This document shows, piece after piece, positions 7,254-15,274 of a DNA stretch of 64,000 nucleotides. Source of the stretch: Merdimmobilis hominis (GTDB taxonomy: Bacteria > Bacillota > Clostridia > Oscillospirales > Ruminococcaceae). Numbering within the stretch: position 1 is the first letter of the stretch; each line of letters opens with the position of its first letter. The stretch is from assembly GCF_016901855.1 (NCBI RefSeq), contig NZ_JACJKY010000005.1, positions 1-64,000 of the forward strand, written 5' to 3'. Made by a program: the position numbers and the translations under genes. The notes beneath the pieces are model-generated. The model had not been told where the DNA came from and searched no databases. It saw only the letters and a program-made list of their open reading frames with translations.

Positions 7254-9245
7254 ATGCAGAAAATTGGCGTATTTGTCTGCCATTGCGGCACAAACATCGC
7301 GGCAACCGTTGATGTCAAAGCCGTTGCAGAAGCGTTAAAAAGCGAGCCGGGTGTCGTTTTCTCCACGGATTATCAGTACATGTGTTCCGAAGCGGGACAA
7401 AACCTGATTAAAGATTCCATTAAAGAATATGGACTGACCGGTGTTGTCGTCTGTTCGTGTTCGCCGCGTATGCACGAGGCAACCTTCCGCAAAGCGGCAC
7501 AGGCAGCAGGCATCAACCCCTACATGGTGGAGATCGCAAACATCCGTGAGCAGTGCTCGTGGATTCACAAGGATATCTGGAGTGCAACCGAAAAAGCAGT
7601 CATCCTCGGTAAAGCGGCAGTTGCAAAAGTGCACTTGAATGCACCGCTTATTGCAGGCGAAAGCCCGGTTGTCAAACGTGCGCTCGTCATCGGCGGCGGT
7701 ATTGCCGGCATCCAGACCGCACTCGACATCGCAGAGGCTGGCTTTGAGGTCGACATCGTCGAGAAACAGCCGACCATCGGCGGCAAAATGACCCAGATCG
7801 ATAAAACGTTCCCGACACTCGACTGTGCGGCATGTATCCTGACCCCGAAAATGGTCGACTGTGCACAGAACGAGAAAATCAAAATCTATTCGTACAGTGA
7901 AGTCGAAGACGTCAAAGGCTTTGTCGGCAACTTCACCGTAAAAATTAAGAAAAAAGCACGCTATGTTGACGAGGACAAATGTACCGGATGCGGCATCTGC
8001 ACCGAGAAATGTCCGGTCAAAAACGTGCCGAACGAATTCAACATGGGCATGGACAACCGCCGTGCCATCTACATCCCGTTTGCACAGGCTGTGCCGAAAG
8101 TTGCAACGATCGATGCAAACTACTGCAACATGCTCAAAAACGGCAAATGCGGCGTCTGCTCGAAATTCTGCACCGTCGGCGCAATCGACTACAAACAGCA
8201 GGATACCATCGTCGAGGAAAAATACGGCGCAATCGTCGTTGCAACCGGCTTTAACCCGATCAAACTCGACAACTTCGATGAGTTCTCCTACTCGCAGAGC
8301 AAGGACGTCATCACTTCGCTCGAATTCGAGCGTCTGACCAACGCAGCAGGCCCGACTTCCGGCACACTGCTCCGCCCGTCCGACGGCAAACATCCGCACA
8401 CGATCGTGTTCGTTCAGTGTGTCGGCAGCCGTGACACTTCGGGCTGCGGCAAAACATACTGCTCGAAGATCTGCTGTATGTACACCGCAAAACATGCAAT
8501 GCTCACCCGTGAGAAATATCCGGATACCGATGTGTATGTATTCTATATCGACGTGCGTACCCCGGGCAAGAACTTCGACGAGTTCTACCGCCGTGCTGTT
8601 GAGGAATACGGCGTGCACTACATCAAAGGCATGGTCGGCAAAGTGGTTCCGCGTTCCGACGGTACATTGATGGTGCAGGCGTCTGACCTGTTGTCGAACG
8701 AACAGCTCCACATCAATGCAGACCTGGTCGTTTTGGCTGCTGCAATCGAGCCGGACAAATCGGCACGTTCGCTTGCAACCATGCTGACCGCAAGCATGGA
8801 TACCAACGACTTCTTCACCGAAGCGCACCCGAAACTGCGTCCGGTGGAAAGCCCGACAGCCGGCATTTTCCTGTCTGGTGTGTGCCAGGGACCGAAAGAT
8901 ATTCCGGAAACCGTATCGCAGGCAAGTGCTGCCGCTGCAAAAGTCATCGGCCTGCTTGCAAAAGACAAACTGACCTGCAACCCGTGTGTCGCACAGGCAA
9001 ACGAACTGATGTGCAATGGCTGCTCGTCGTGTGAAAAAGTTTGTCCGTACGGTGCGATCACATATTCCGACAAAGAGTTCAGAATGCCGGACCGTACCAC
9101 TGCAATCCGCCGCGTGGCATCCGTCAACGAAGCAGTCTGCCAGGGCTGCGGTGCTTGTACAGTTGCTTGTCCGTCGGGCGCAATGGACCTTAAAGGCTTC
9201 TCGAACAGTCAGATCATGGCGGAGGTTGACGCAATATGCAAGTAA
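7254..9245 (+). CDS. hdrA: heterodisulfide reductase subunit A-like iron-sulfur flavoprotein
   Basis: A 663-residue protein, the usual length of HdrA. It has an N-terminal cysteine cluster (VCHCGTN, later CSEAGQ and CSCSPRMHE), an FAD-binding loop GGGIAGIQTALD followed by the HdrA motif LDCAACILTPKMVDC, and a mid-protein pair of [4Fe-4S] sites (CTGCGICTEKCP and CGVCSKFC). Two C-terminal ferredoxin motifs follow (CNGCSSCEKVCP, CQGCGACTVACP). In methanogens and in Flx-Hdr systems this FAD is the site of flavin-based electron bifurcation. GGAGG precedes the ATG, and the last 10 bp overlap the MvhD-like gene. Here it would split electrons from the Flx module between ferredoxin and the HdrBC branch. 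Confidence 0.95.
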   Translation: MQKIGVFVCHCGTNIAATVDVKAVAEALKSEPGVVFSTDYQYMCSEAGQNLIKDSIKEYGLTGVVVCSCSPRMHEATFRKAAQAAGINPYMVEIANIREQCSWIHKDIWSATEKAVILGKAAVAKVHLNAPLIAGESPVVKRALVIGGGIAGIQTALDIAEAGFEVDIVEKQPTIGGKMTQIDKTFPTLDCAACILTPKMVDCAQNEKIKIYSYSEVEDVKGFVGNFTVKIKKKARYVDEDKCTGCGICTEKCPVKNVPNEFNMGMDNRRAIYIPFAQAVPKVATIDANYCNMLKNGKCGVCSKFCTVGAIDYKQQDTIVEEKYGAIVVATGFNPIKLDNFDEFSYSQSKDVITSLEFERLTNAAGPTSGTLLRPSDGKHPHTIVFVQCVGSRDTSGCGKTYCSKICCMYTAKHAMLTREKYPDTDVYVFYIDVRTPGKNFDEFYRRAVEEYGVHYIKGMVGKVVPRSDGTLMVQASDLLSNEQLHINADLVVLAAAIEPDKSARSLATMLTASMDTNDFFTEAHPKLRPVESPTAGIFLSGVCQGPKDIPETVSQASAAAAKVIGLLAKDKLTCNPCVAQANELMCNGCSSCEKVCPYGAITYSDKEFRMPDRTTAIRRVASVNEAVCQGCGACTVACPSGAMDLKGFSNSQIMAEVDAICK

Positions 9246-9682
9246 AAGAAACAAACGAATTCAAACCGAAAATTGTTGCATTCTGCTGCAACTGGTGTTC
9301 GTATGCAGGCGCCGATTTGGCAGGTACAAACCGTCTTCAATATCCGGCTGACGTCAAAATCATCCGCGTACCGTGCTCGTGCCGTGTCAATCCGATGTTT
9401 ATCCTGCGTGCGTTCCAGCGCGGTGCAGACGGTGTCATCCTGTGCGGCTGCCATCCGGGCGACTGCCACTACACCACCGGCAACTACTATACAAGAAGAA
9501 GAATGACGCTTTTATTCTCGATGCTCGACTATCTGGGCATTGAAAAAGAGCGTACCCGTGTCGAGTGGGTATCCGCGGCAGAGGGCGCAAAATTTGCCGC
9601 AACGATGAATGACTTTGTGGCAACCGTCACAAAACTCGGCGAGAACAAGAGATTGGAGGACTTGAGATGCAAAGCGAAATGA
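9236..9682 (+). CDS. MvhD/FlxD-like [2Fe-2S] electron transfer subunit
   Basis: A 148-residue protein with the MvhD cysteine pattern: CCNWCSYAGAD near the N-terminus, then PCSCRV and CGCHPGDCHY. MvhD-type subunits dock an electron-input module onto HdrA. It overlaps hdrA by 10 bp and the next gene by 16 bp, which implies tight coupling. No hydrogenase genes are present, so electron input comes from the NADH-oxidising Flx module and not from H2. Confidence 0.92.
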   Translation: MQVKETNEFKPKIVAFCCNWCSYAGADLAGTNRLQYPADVKIIRVPCSCRVNPMFILRAFQRGADGVILCGCHPGDCHYTTGNYYTRRRMTLLFSMLDYLGIEKERTRVEWVSAAEGAKFAATMNDFVATVTKLGENKRLEDLRCKAK

Positions 9683-10644
9683 TCAAACGCGCAAAAGAAC
9701 TGCTCGCAAGCGGTGAAGTTGCTCGTGTGGTCGGTTGGAAAGCCGGCGAATTCGATTATGACATCACTCCGGGCGTGTTCACAACTGCCGAGGAGCTCGA
9801 CAGCGCGTTTTTGTATAACGACCTGTGCGAGGCCAATCTCTCGAAATACATGATCGCACAGTCGAGAAAAGAGGGCAAAACGCTCGTATTCTTAAAACCG
9901 TGCGATACCTACAGCTTCAGCCAGCTGTTAAAAGAGCACCGCATCCTGCGTGAAAACGTGTATGTGATCGGTGTTCCGTGCGACGGCAAAGTCGACGTTG
10001 ACACGGTCAAAGCAACCGGTTTGACCGGTATTTGCAGCATGACAAGCGACGGCGAAACCGTTACGGTGAAAACTCTGTACGGCGACAGCACAATGAGCAA
10101 AGCGGACGCAATGAGCGAACGCTGCACAAACTGCAAGAGCAAAAAACACGTCGTTTACGATGAGCTGTTAGGCGAAGAGGGCGACGTTGTTGCAGACAAC
10201 CACCGGTTTGACATGGTGGAGAAAATTGAAGCGATGACACCGGACGAGCGTTTCGAATTCTGGAGAAACGAGCTGTCCCGCTGCATCCGCTGCAACGCAT
10301 GCCGCAATGTATGTCCGGCTTGTTCGTGCGAAAAATGCGTGTTCGACAACGAGCAGTCCGGCGCATTCAACAAAGGCGCTTCCGATTCGTTTGAGGAGAA
10401 TATGTTCCATATCATCCGTGCATTCCACGTGGCAGGACGCTGCACCGACTGCGGCGAATGCTCGCGTGTCTGCCCGCAGAACATTCCGCTCCACCTTTTG
10501 AACCGGAAATTCATCAAAGACATCAACGAGCTGTACGGCGAATATCAGGCAGGCGAGAACGCAGACGAGCGCGCACCGCTCAACACGTTCACCACTGAGG
10601 ACGTCGAGCCGAGCATTGTCTATGAAAGAGGAGGAAAACAATGA
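9667..10644 (+). CDS. Flx-module 4Fe-4S protein (FlxC-like)
   Basis: A 325-residue soluble protein. Its N-terminal half has LKPCDTYSF and GVPCDGK motifs reminiscent of FrhB/F420-hydrogenase-beta-like proteins. A CTNCKS cysteine pair follows, then two C-terminal [4Fe-4S] motifs (CIRCNACRNVCP with extra CSCEKC, and CTDCGECSRVCP). It lies between the MvhD-like and hydrogenase-beta-like genes, the position of FlxC in FlxABCD-HdrABC clusters. It overlaps both neighbours. Expected role: an electron wire between FlxA and the MvhD-like subunit. The Flx letter is inferred from context. Confidence 0.8.
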   Translation: MQSEMIKRAKELLASGEVARVVGWKAGEFDYDITPGVFTTAEELDSAFLYNDLCEANLSKYMIAQSRKEGKTLVFLKPCDTYSFSQLLKEHRILRENVYVIGVPCDGKVDVDTVKATGLTGICSMTSDGETVTVKTLYGDSTMSKADAMSERCTNCKSKKHVVYDELLGEEGDVVADNHRFDMVEKIEAMTPDERFEFWRNELSRCIRCNACRNVCPACSCEKCVFDNEQSGAFNKGASDSFEENMFHIIRAFHVAGRCTDCGECSRVCPQNIPLHLLNRKFIKDINELYGEYQAGENADERAPLNTFTTEDVEPSIVYERGGKQ

Positions 10645-11669
10645 TGTTTACACTTCCTGTTTCCAAATTAAACGATCTGTTTGCGGCAGTGGCAAGCACC
10701 CGCAAACTGTACCTGCCGGTGGACGATGAAGCATCGGGCCAGGCAGAGTATAAAGTCTGGCACGAAGGTGTGACGCTTTCGAACGCGCTCAACACCGCAA
10801 GAAGTGCAAAAGACTTCTTCTTCCCGCAGACCGAGAACCTGGTCGACTTCAAAATGGAAGGCAAAACGATCGAAGTCATTGACACCCGCACCGAATCGGA
10901 GGATTTCGTGGTGTTCGGCGTGCGTGCCTGCGACGCAAGAAGCTTTGACATTTTAGACCGCGTCTTCTTGGTTGAACCGGTTGACTCCTACTATAAAAAC
11001 CGCCGCGATCACGGTGTCATTGTCACACTGGCATGCACCCGTCCGGAGGAAACCTGCTTCTGCACCGTGTTCGGCATCGATCCGACCAATCCGGCAGGCG
11101 ACGTGAGCGGCTGGATTGCAGGCGAGAACCTGTATCTCTCGGCAAATACCGAAAAAGGCGAAGCATTCCTTTCCTCTGTTTCTAAGCTGCTTGCAGAAAG
11201 CGATGACGAGGCAGTGAAAGCACAGCAGGCAGAGGTCAAAGAGATCCTCAAAAAACTGCCGCTCGGCTCGCTTGATCTTTCGAACTTCAAACCGGAAAAT
11301 CTCTTGAAACTGTTTGATTCGAACCGTTGGAAAGACCTGTCCGAAGCATGCCTTGGCTGCGGCTCGTGCACATTCGTGTGCCCGACCTGCCAGTGCTATG
11401 ACATCCGCGACTTTGATACCGGCCACGGTATTAAACGTTATCGCTGCTGGGACAGCTGCATGTATTCCGACTTCACCCGTATGGCGCACGGCAACCCGCG
11501 TCTTACCCAGGTAGAGCGGTTCCGTCAGCGCTTCATGCACAAGCTTGTGTACTACCCGTCGAACAACGAGGGCATCTACAGCTGTGTCGGATGCGGCCGG
11601 TGCCTCACAAAATGCCCGATTTCAATGAATATTGCAAAAGTTATCAAAGCATTGGGGGAGGAAGCATAA
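10641..11669 (+). CDS. hydrogenase/sulfite reductase beta-like 4Fe-4S protein (FlxB-like)
   Basis: A 342-residue protein of the sulfhydrogenase-beta / anaerobic sulfite reductase A type. It has an N-terminal domain with FGVRACDARSFDILDRVF and LACTRPEETCFCTVFG, then two [4Fe-4S] motifs: Cys237/240/243/247 with nearby CxC (250/252), and Cys315/318/321/325. In Flx modules this subunit bridges the NADH-oxidising flavoprotein and the downstream clusters. It starts at an ATGATG that overlaps the previous stop by 4 bp, and the next gene begins at the base after its stop. Confidence 0.85.
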   Translation: MMFTLPVSKLNDLFAAVASTRKLYLPVDDEASGQAEYKVWHEGVTLSNALNTARSAKDFFFPQTENLVDFKMEGKTIEVIDTRTESEDFVVFGVRACDARSFDILDRVFLVEPVDSYYKNRRDHGVIVTLACTRPEETCFCTVFGIDPTNPAGDVSGWIAGENLYLSANTEKGEAFLSSVSKLLAESDDEAVKAQQAEVKEILKKLPLGSLDLSNFKPENLLKLFDSNRWKDLSEACLGCGSCTFVCPTCQCYDIRDFDTGHGIKRYRCWDSCMYSDFTRMAHGNPRLTQVERFRQRFMHKLVYYPSNNEGIYSCVGCGRCLTKCPISMNIAKVIKALGEEA

Positions 11670-12497
11670 ATGATTCAGGAAACTTTGATTCCGAAAGTCG
11701 GCGTCGTAACCGATATCCGCATTGATACACCGGATGTCAAAACGTTCCGCGTCGTCGGCCTCGACGGAAACAAACTGTTTGAGCATATGCCCGGTCAGTG
11801 CGCAATGGTGTCGATTCCGGGTGTCGGTGAAGCGATGTTCTCGATCACTTCGTCGCCGACAAACAAAGAATTCATGGAATTCAGCATCAAAAAATGCGGC
11901 TGTCTGACCACTTGGCTCCACATGATGGAGCCGGGCCAGCAGGTCACCGTCCGCGGTCCGTACGGCAACGCGTTCCCGGTGGAAACTGCATTAAAAGGCA
12001 AAGATCTTTTGTTCATCGCCGGCGGTATCGGTTTGGCGCCGCTTCGTTCGGTCATCAACTATGTCCGCGACAAACGCGATCAGTACGGCAGCGTTCAGAT
12101 CATCTACGGTTCCCGTTCGAAAGCAGACCTCGTTGATTATCAGGAGATCATCAACGAATGGATGACAGACACAGGCGTCGAAGTAAACCTCACCATCGAC
12201 CGTGAGGAAGAGGGCTGGGACGGCCACGTCGGTTTCGTTCCGAACTTTGTAAAAGAACTGAATCCGGATCTTAACAAAACCGTTCTGCTCTGCGGTCCGC
12301 CAATCATGATTAAATTCACACTGGCAGGATTAAAAGAATTAGGCTTCACCGAAACACAGGTTTATACCACGATGGAGCTGCGGATGAAATGCGGCGTCGG
12401 CAAATGCGGCCGCTGCAACATCGGTGACAAATATGTCTGCAAAGACGGTCCGGTGTTCCGTTTTGATGAACTCGATGAACTTCCGAATGAATACTAA
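11670..12497 (+). CDS. FAD/NAD(P)H-binding oxidoreductase subunit with [2Fe-2S] site (FlxA-like)
   Basis: A 275-residue protein of the ferredoxin-NADP reductase / hydrogenase-gamma / dihydroorotate dehydrogenase electron-transfer family. The FAD site is near FSITSSPT (57-64), the NAD-binding motif is IAGGIGLAPLRS (116-127), and CGPPIM is at 208-213. A C-terminal [2Fe-2S] site uses Cys241, Cys246, Cys249 and Cys257. It is the expected NADH entry point of the complex. Its presence in place of an F420- or H2-oxidising subunit marks the cluster as FlxABCD-HdrABC-like. Confidence 0.93.
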   Translation: MIQETLIPKVGVVTDIRIDTPDVKTFRVVGLDGNKLFEHMPGQCAMVSIPGVGEAMFSITSSPTNKEFMEFSIKKCGCLTTWLHMMEPGQQVTVRGPYGNAFPVETALKGKDLLFIAGGIGLAPLRSVINYVRDKRDQYGSVQIIYGSRSKADLVDYQEIINEWMTDTGVEVNLTIDREEEGWDGHVGFVPNFVKELNPDLNKTVLLCGPPIMIKFTLAGLKELGFTETQVYTTMELRMKCGVGKCGRCNIGDKYVCKDGPVFRFDELDELPNEY

Positions 12498-12517
12498 TAA
12501 AGGAGAGTTGTGCTGAA

Positions 12518-13192
12518 ATGGAAAAGATGGTTCATGTTTTTCTGATGGGCAAACAGTATGAAGTGCCCGAAAACCTCACCATTATGGGTGCGCTTGAGTA
12601 TGCAGGATATCAGCTGGTACGCGGCTGCGGCTGCCGTAACGGCTTCTGCGGTGCTTGTGCAACCATTTACCGCATCAAAGGCGAGCGCGAGCTGAAAGCT
12701 TGTCTGGCATGTCAGACAAAGGTTGAGGAGAATATGTATGTGGCAACACTGCCGTTCTTCCCGCTGGTCAAAGAAGTGTATAACATCGAAGAGATCCGTC
12801 CGACCGAGCAGATCATGATGCAGCTCTATCCGGAGATCTACAGCTGCATTGGCTGCAATGCCTGCACCAAAGCCTGCACACAGGGCCTTGACGTTATGCA
12901 GTACATTGCATATGCACAGCGCGGCGAGTACGAAAAATGTGCAGAAGAGTCGTTTGACTGCGTTATGTGCGGCGTTTGTTCGTCGCGTTGTCCGGCAGGC
13001 ATCTCGCATCCGCAGGTTGCACTGCTTGCAAGACGTTTAAACGGCAAATACCTGGCACCGAAATCCGCACACCTTGAAAACCGTGTGCAGGAGATCAAAG
13101 ACGGCAAATTCATCGACCTGATTCAAGCGCTGATGCAGAAACCGATCGAAGAGATCAAAGAGCTGTACAACACAAGAGAAATCGAGAAGTAA
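12518..13192 (+). CDS. TfrB/SdhB-like iron-sulfur protein without CCG domains
   Basis: A 224-residue protein with an N-terminal plant-type [2Fe-2S] region (Cys39, Cys44, Cys47, Cys62) and two [4Fe-4S] motifs (Cys110/113/116/120 and Cys148/151/154/158). This resembles the N-terminal half of methanogen thiol:fumarate reductase subunit B. The HdrB-like CCG half of TfrB is missing, but a separate HdrB is encoded in the same operon. AAGGAGAG precedes the ATG, and it lies 14 bp before the flavoprotein gene. Inferred role: electron link between the Hdr-Flx complex and fumarate reductase. Confidence 0.85.
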   Translation: MEKMVHVFLMGKQYEVPENLTIMGALEYAGYQLVRGCGCRNGFCGACATIYRIKGERELKACLACQTKVEENMYVATLPFFPLVKEVYNIEEIRPTEQIMMQLYPEIYSCIGCNACTKACTQGLDVMQYIAYAQRGEYEKCAEESFDCVMCGVCSSRCPAGISHPQVALLARRLNGKYLAPKSAHLENRVQEIKDGKFIDLIQALMQKPIEEIKELYNTREIEK

Positions 13193-13206
13193 AGGAGAGA
13201 AGCAAG

Positions 13207-14802
13207 ATGTACACGAATGAAATGCTTGAGTCCATGAAAAAAGTGGAAGCGGCAAGAAGTGCAAATGCGGTTTTGGAACCCAGAAGAATGACCGCTGAAG
13301 AGAAAGAAACTCTCCTTGCAACATACCACCCGGACTATAAACAGGGCGAATTTGCAGTACTGCAGATCGGCGCAAACAAAGGCGAAAAAGTGCCGACTGA
13401 GCTGGCTGAACTGCTTCAGGCAAACAGCCGCGTAAACCCGGCAGAGATCGATCTTTCCAAAGTCGACTATGACGTGGACGTTCTGGTCATCGGCGGCGGC
13501 GGTGCAGGTGCATCGGCTGCAATCGAAGCAGACAACAACGGCGCAAGCGCAATGATCGTCACAAAACTGCGCATCGGTGACGCAAACACCATGATGGCAG
13601 AGGGCGGCATCCAGGCAGCAGACAAAGAAAACGACTCCCCGGCAATCCACTATTTGGATGCATTCGGCGGCGGCCACTTTGCTGCAAAACCGGAACTGCT
13701 GTTTAAACTCGTCAACGAGGCACCGGAGGCAATCCAGTGGCTCAATGATTTGGGTGTTGAATTCGATAAAGATGAAAACGGCACCATGATCACCACACAC
13801 GGCGGCGGTACATCGAGAAAACGTATGCACGCTGCAAAAGACTACTCCGGTGCAGAGATCATGCGTACCCTGCGCGACGAAGTGTTGAACCGTCAGATTC
13901 CGGTGGTTGACTTCACCGCAGCAATCGAGCTGATTCTCGATGAAAACGGCAAAGCAGCAGGCGCAGTTCTCATGAACATGGAAACACATGAGATTTTGAT
14001 TGCACGTGCAAAAACCGTCATCATCGCAACCGGAGGTGCAGGCAGACTGCATTACCAGGGATTCCCGACTTCGAACCACTACGGTGCAACCGCAGACGGT
14101 CTGGTGCTCGGCTATCGTGCAGGCGCAAAACTGCTGTATGCAGACACCCTGCAGTACCATCCGACCGGCGCTGCATATCCGGAGCAGATCTTCGGCGCAC
14201 TCGTTACCGAGAAAGTTCGTTCGCTGGGCGCAAAACTGATTAACGTCAACGGCGAAGCATTCATGCATCCGCTGGAAACCCGTGACGTTTCGGCTGCATC
14301 GATCATCCGCGAGTGCTCTGACCGTGGTAACGGCGTGCACACACCGGACGGCATCGGCGTATGGCTCGACACCCCGATGATTGAGCTCAAAAACGGCGAA
14401 GGCACAATCGAAAAACGCATTCCAGCAATGATGCGTATGTTCGGCAAATACGGCATCGATATCCGTAAAGAGCCGATCCTTGTATACCCGACGCTGCACT
14501 ATCAGAACGGTGGACTTGATATTACAGCAGACGGCATGACAAACATCGAGAACCTGTACGTTGCAGGCGAGGCTGTTGGTGGTATCCACGGCAGAAACCG
14601 TCTGATGGGCAACTCTCTGCTCGACATCATCGTATTCGGCAGAAACGCAGGCAAAAACGCTTCGAGCAAATCGAAAGACGTCACACTCGGTGCGCTGACA
14701 CTGGAGCACGTCAACAAATTTGCAAAAGAGCAGGCAGAAGCAGGCATCAAAACCGATGTTGTTTCGCCGAAACTGCTGCCGAACTACGCGCGCAGAAAGT
14801 AA
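13207..14802 (+). CDS. fumarate reductase/TfrA-type FAD flavoprotein
   Basis: A 531-residue flavoprotein of the SdhA/FrdA/NadB superfamily. The FAD loop is GGGGAGAS (97-104). Active-site motifs are HPTG (318-321), TEKVR with Arg338, HYQNGG with His431 and RNRLMGNSL. The position of the FAD-linking histidine in membrane FrdA/SdhA (SHT) is Asn127 (ANT), so FAD should be non-covalent, as in soluble TfrA/NadB. Two oddities stand out: an 85-residue N-terminal extension before the Rossmann strand, and an end only about 60 residues after NSLLDIIVFGR, so the usual C-terminal helical domain is missing. Paired with the TfrB-like protein it most likely reduces fumarate to succinate in the cytoplasm. L-aspartate oxidase is a weaker alternative. 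Confidence 0.88.
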   Translation: MYTNEMLESMKKVEAARSANAVLEPRRMTAEEKETLLATYHPDYKQGEFAVLQIGANKGEKVPTELAELLQANSRVNPAEIDLSKVDYDVDVLVIGGGGAGASAAIEADNNGASAMIVTKLRIGDANTMMAEGGIQAADKENDSPAIHYLDAFGGGHFAAKPELLFKLVNEAPEAIQWLNDLGVEFDKDENGTMITTHGGGTSRKRMHAAKDYSGAEIMRTLRDEVLNRQIPVVDFTAAIELILDENGKAAGAVLMNMETHEILIARAKTVIIATGGAGRLHYQGFPTSNHYGATADGLVLGYRAGAKLLYADTLQYHPTGAAYPEQIFGALVTEKVRSLGAKLINVNGEAFMHPLETRDVSAASIIRECSDRGNGVHTPDGIGVWLDTPMIELKNGEGTIEKRIPAMMRMFGKYGIDIRKEPILVYPTLHYQNGGLDITADGMTNIENLYVAGEAVGGIHGRNRLMGNSLLDIIVFGRNAGKNASSKSKDVTLGALTLEHVNKFAKEQAEAGIKTDVVSPKLLPNYARRK

Positions 14803-14830
14803 TCAACTGACAAAAGGGGTATATTGAATT

Positions 14831-15154
14831 ATGATCACTGATTTATTGGAAGCACTGATGATTCTGTGCTTTGGCTTGTCGTGGCCGATTTCGATCCGCA
14901 AATCGTGGATTTCGCGTACCGCAAAAGGAAAAAGCTTGTTCTTCGAGATTTTCCTGCTGATCGGCTACATCTTTGGTATTGTCCGTAAATTCATGCTGTT
15001 TGCGGAGAGCGGCGGCAATGAAAACTGGCTGTTCTATCTCGGCTGGTTCTTCTATGTATTAAACTTCGTTGAAATTTCCATCGACGTGGCGCTCTACTTC
15101 CGCAACGTTCGTCTGGACAAACAGAGAGAAGCACAGGCAGCGATTTCCGAATAA
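14831..15154 (+). CDS. small three-helix membrane protein, PQ-loop/SemiSWEET-like
   Basis: A 107-residue protein with three predicted membrane segments (about 7-25, 39-56 and 66-90). Its first loop reads SWPISIRKSWISRTAKGKSL, close to the PQ-loop pattern in which a membrane helix is followed by K-S-W and K-G-x-S. SemiSWEET transporters are similar in size and topology. It is the last gene of the malate-fumarate operon, 28 bp after the flavoprotein gene, and is followed by a strong terminator. A role in moving a substrate or anchoring the complex can only be guessed. Confidence 0.7.
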   Translation: MITDLLEALMILCFGLSWPISIRKSWISRTAKGKSLFFEIFLLIGYIFGIVRKFMLFAESGGNENWLFYLGWFFYVLNFVEISIDVALYFRNVRLDKQREAQAAISE

Positions 15155-15167
15155 TTCGGCTGTAACG

Positions 15168-15204
15168 ACACCCCCGTGTGGTAGTACACGGGGGTGTTTT
15201 TGTT
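15168..15204 (+). terminator. terminator of the malate-fumarate-Hdr-Flx operon
   Basis: A 12-bp perfect stem ACACCCCCGTGT / ACACGGGGGTGT followed by TTTTGTTT, immediately after the membrane protein gene. It is one of the strongest rho-independent terminators in the window. Confidence 0.95.
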
Positions 15205-15274
15205 TGCATCAAAACTTGTTTTTTACGCATCCGTATTTTATAATGGGGAAAACAACAGAGAAGGGGAGATACAA

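Noticed and set aside
7335-9254. 639-codon open frame antisense to hdrA
   Set aside because: Shadow of a highly biased gene; composition (very high Cys/Val/Asp) is not protein-like.
6053-12497. hydrogenase-linked (Mvh-Hdr) complex
   Set aside because: An MvhD-like subunit is present, but no MvhA/MvhG-type [NiFe] hydrogenase genes; the input module is NADH-type.
13123-14709. 528-codon open frame antisense to the TfrA-like gene
   Set aside because: Same codon-bias artefact as the other long antisense frames.
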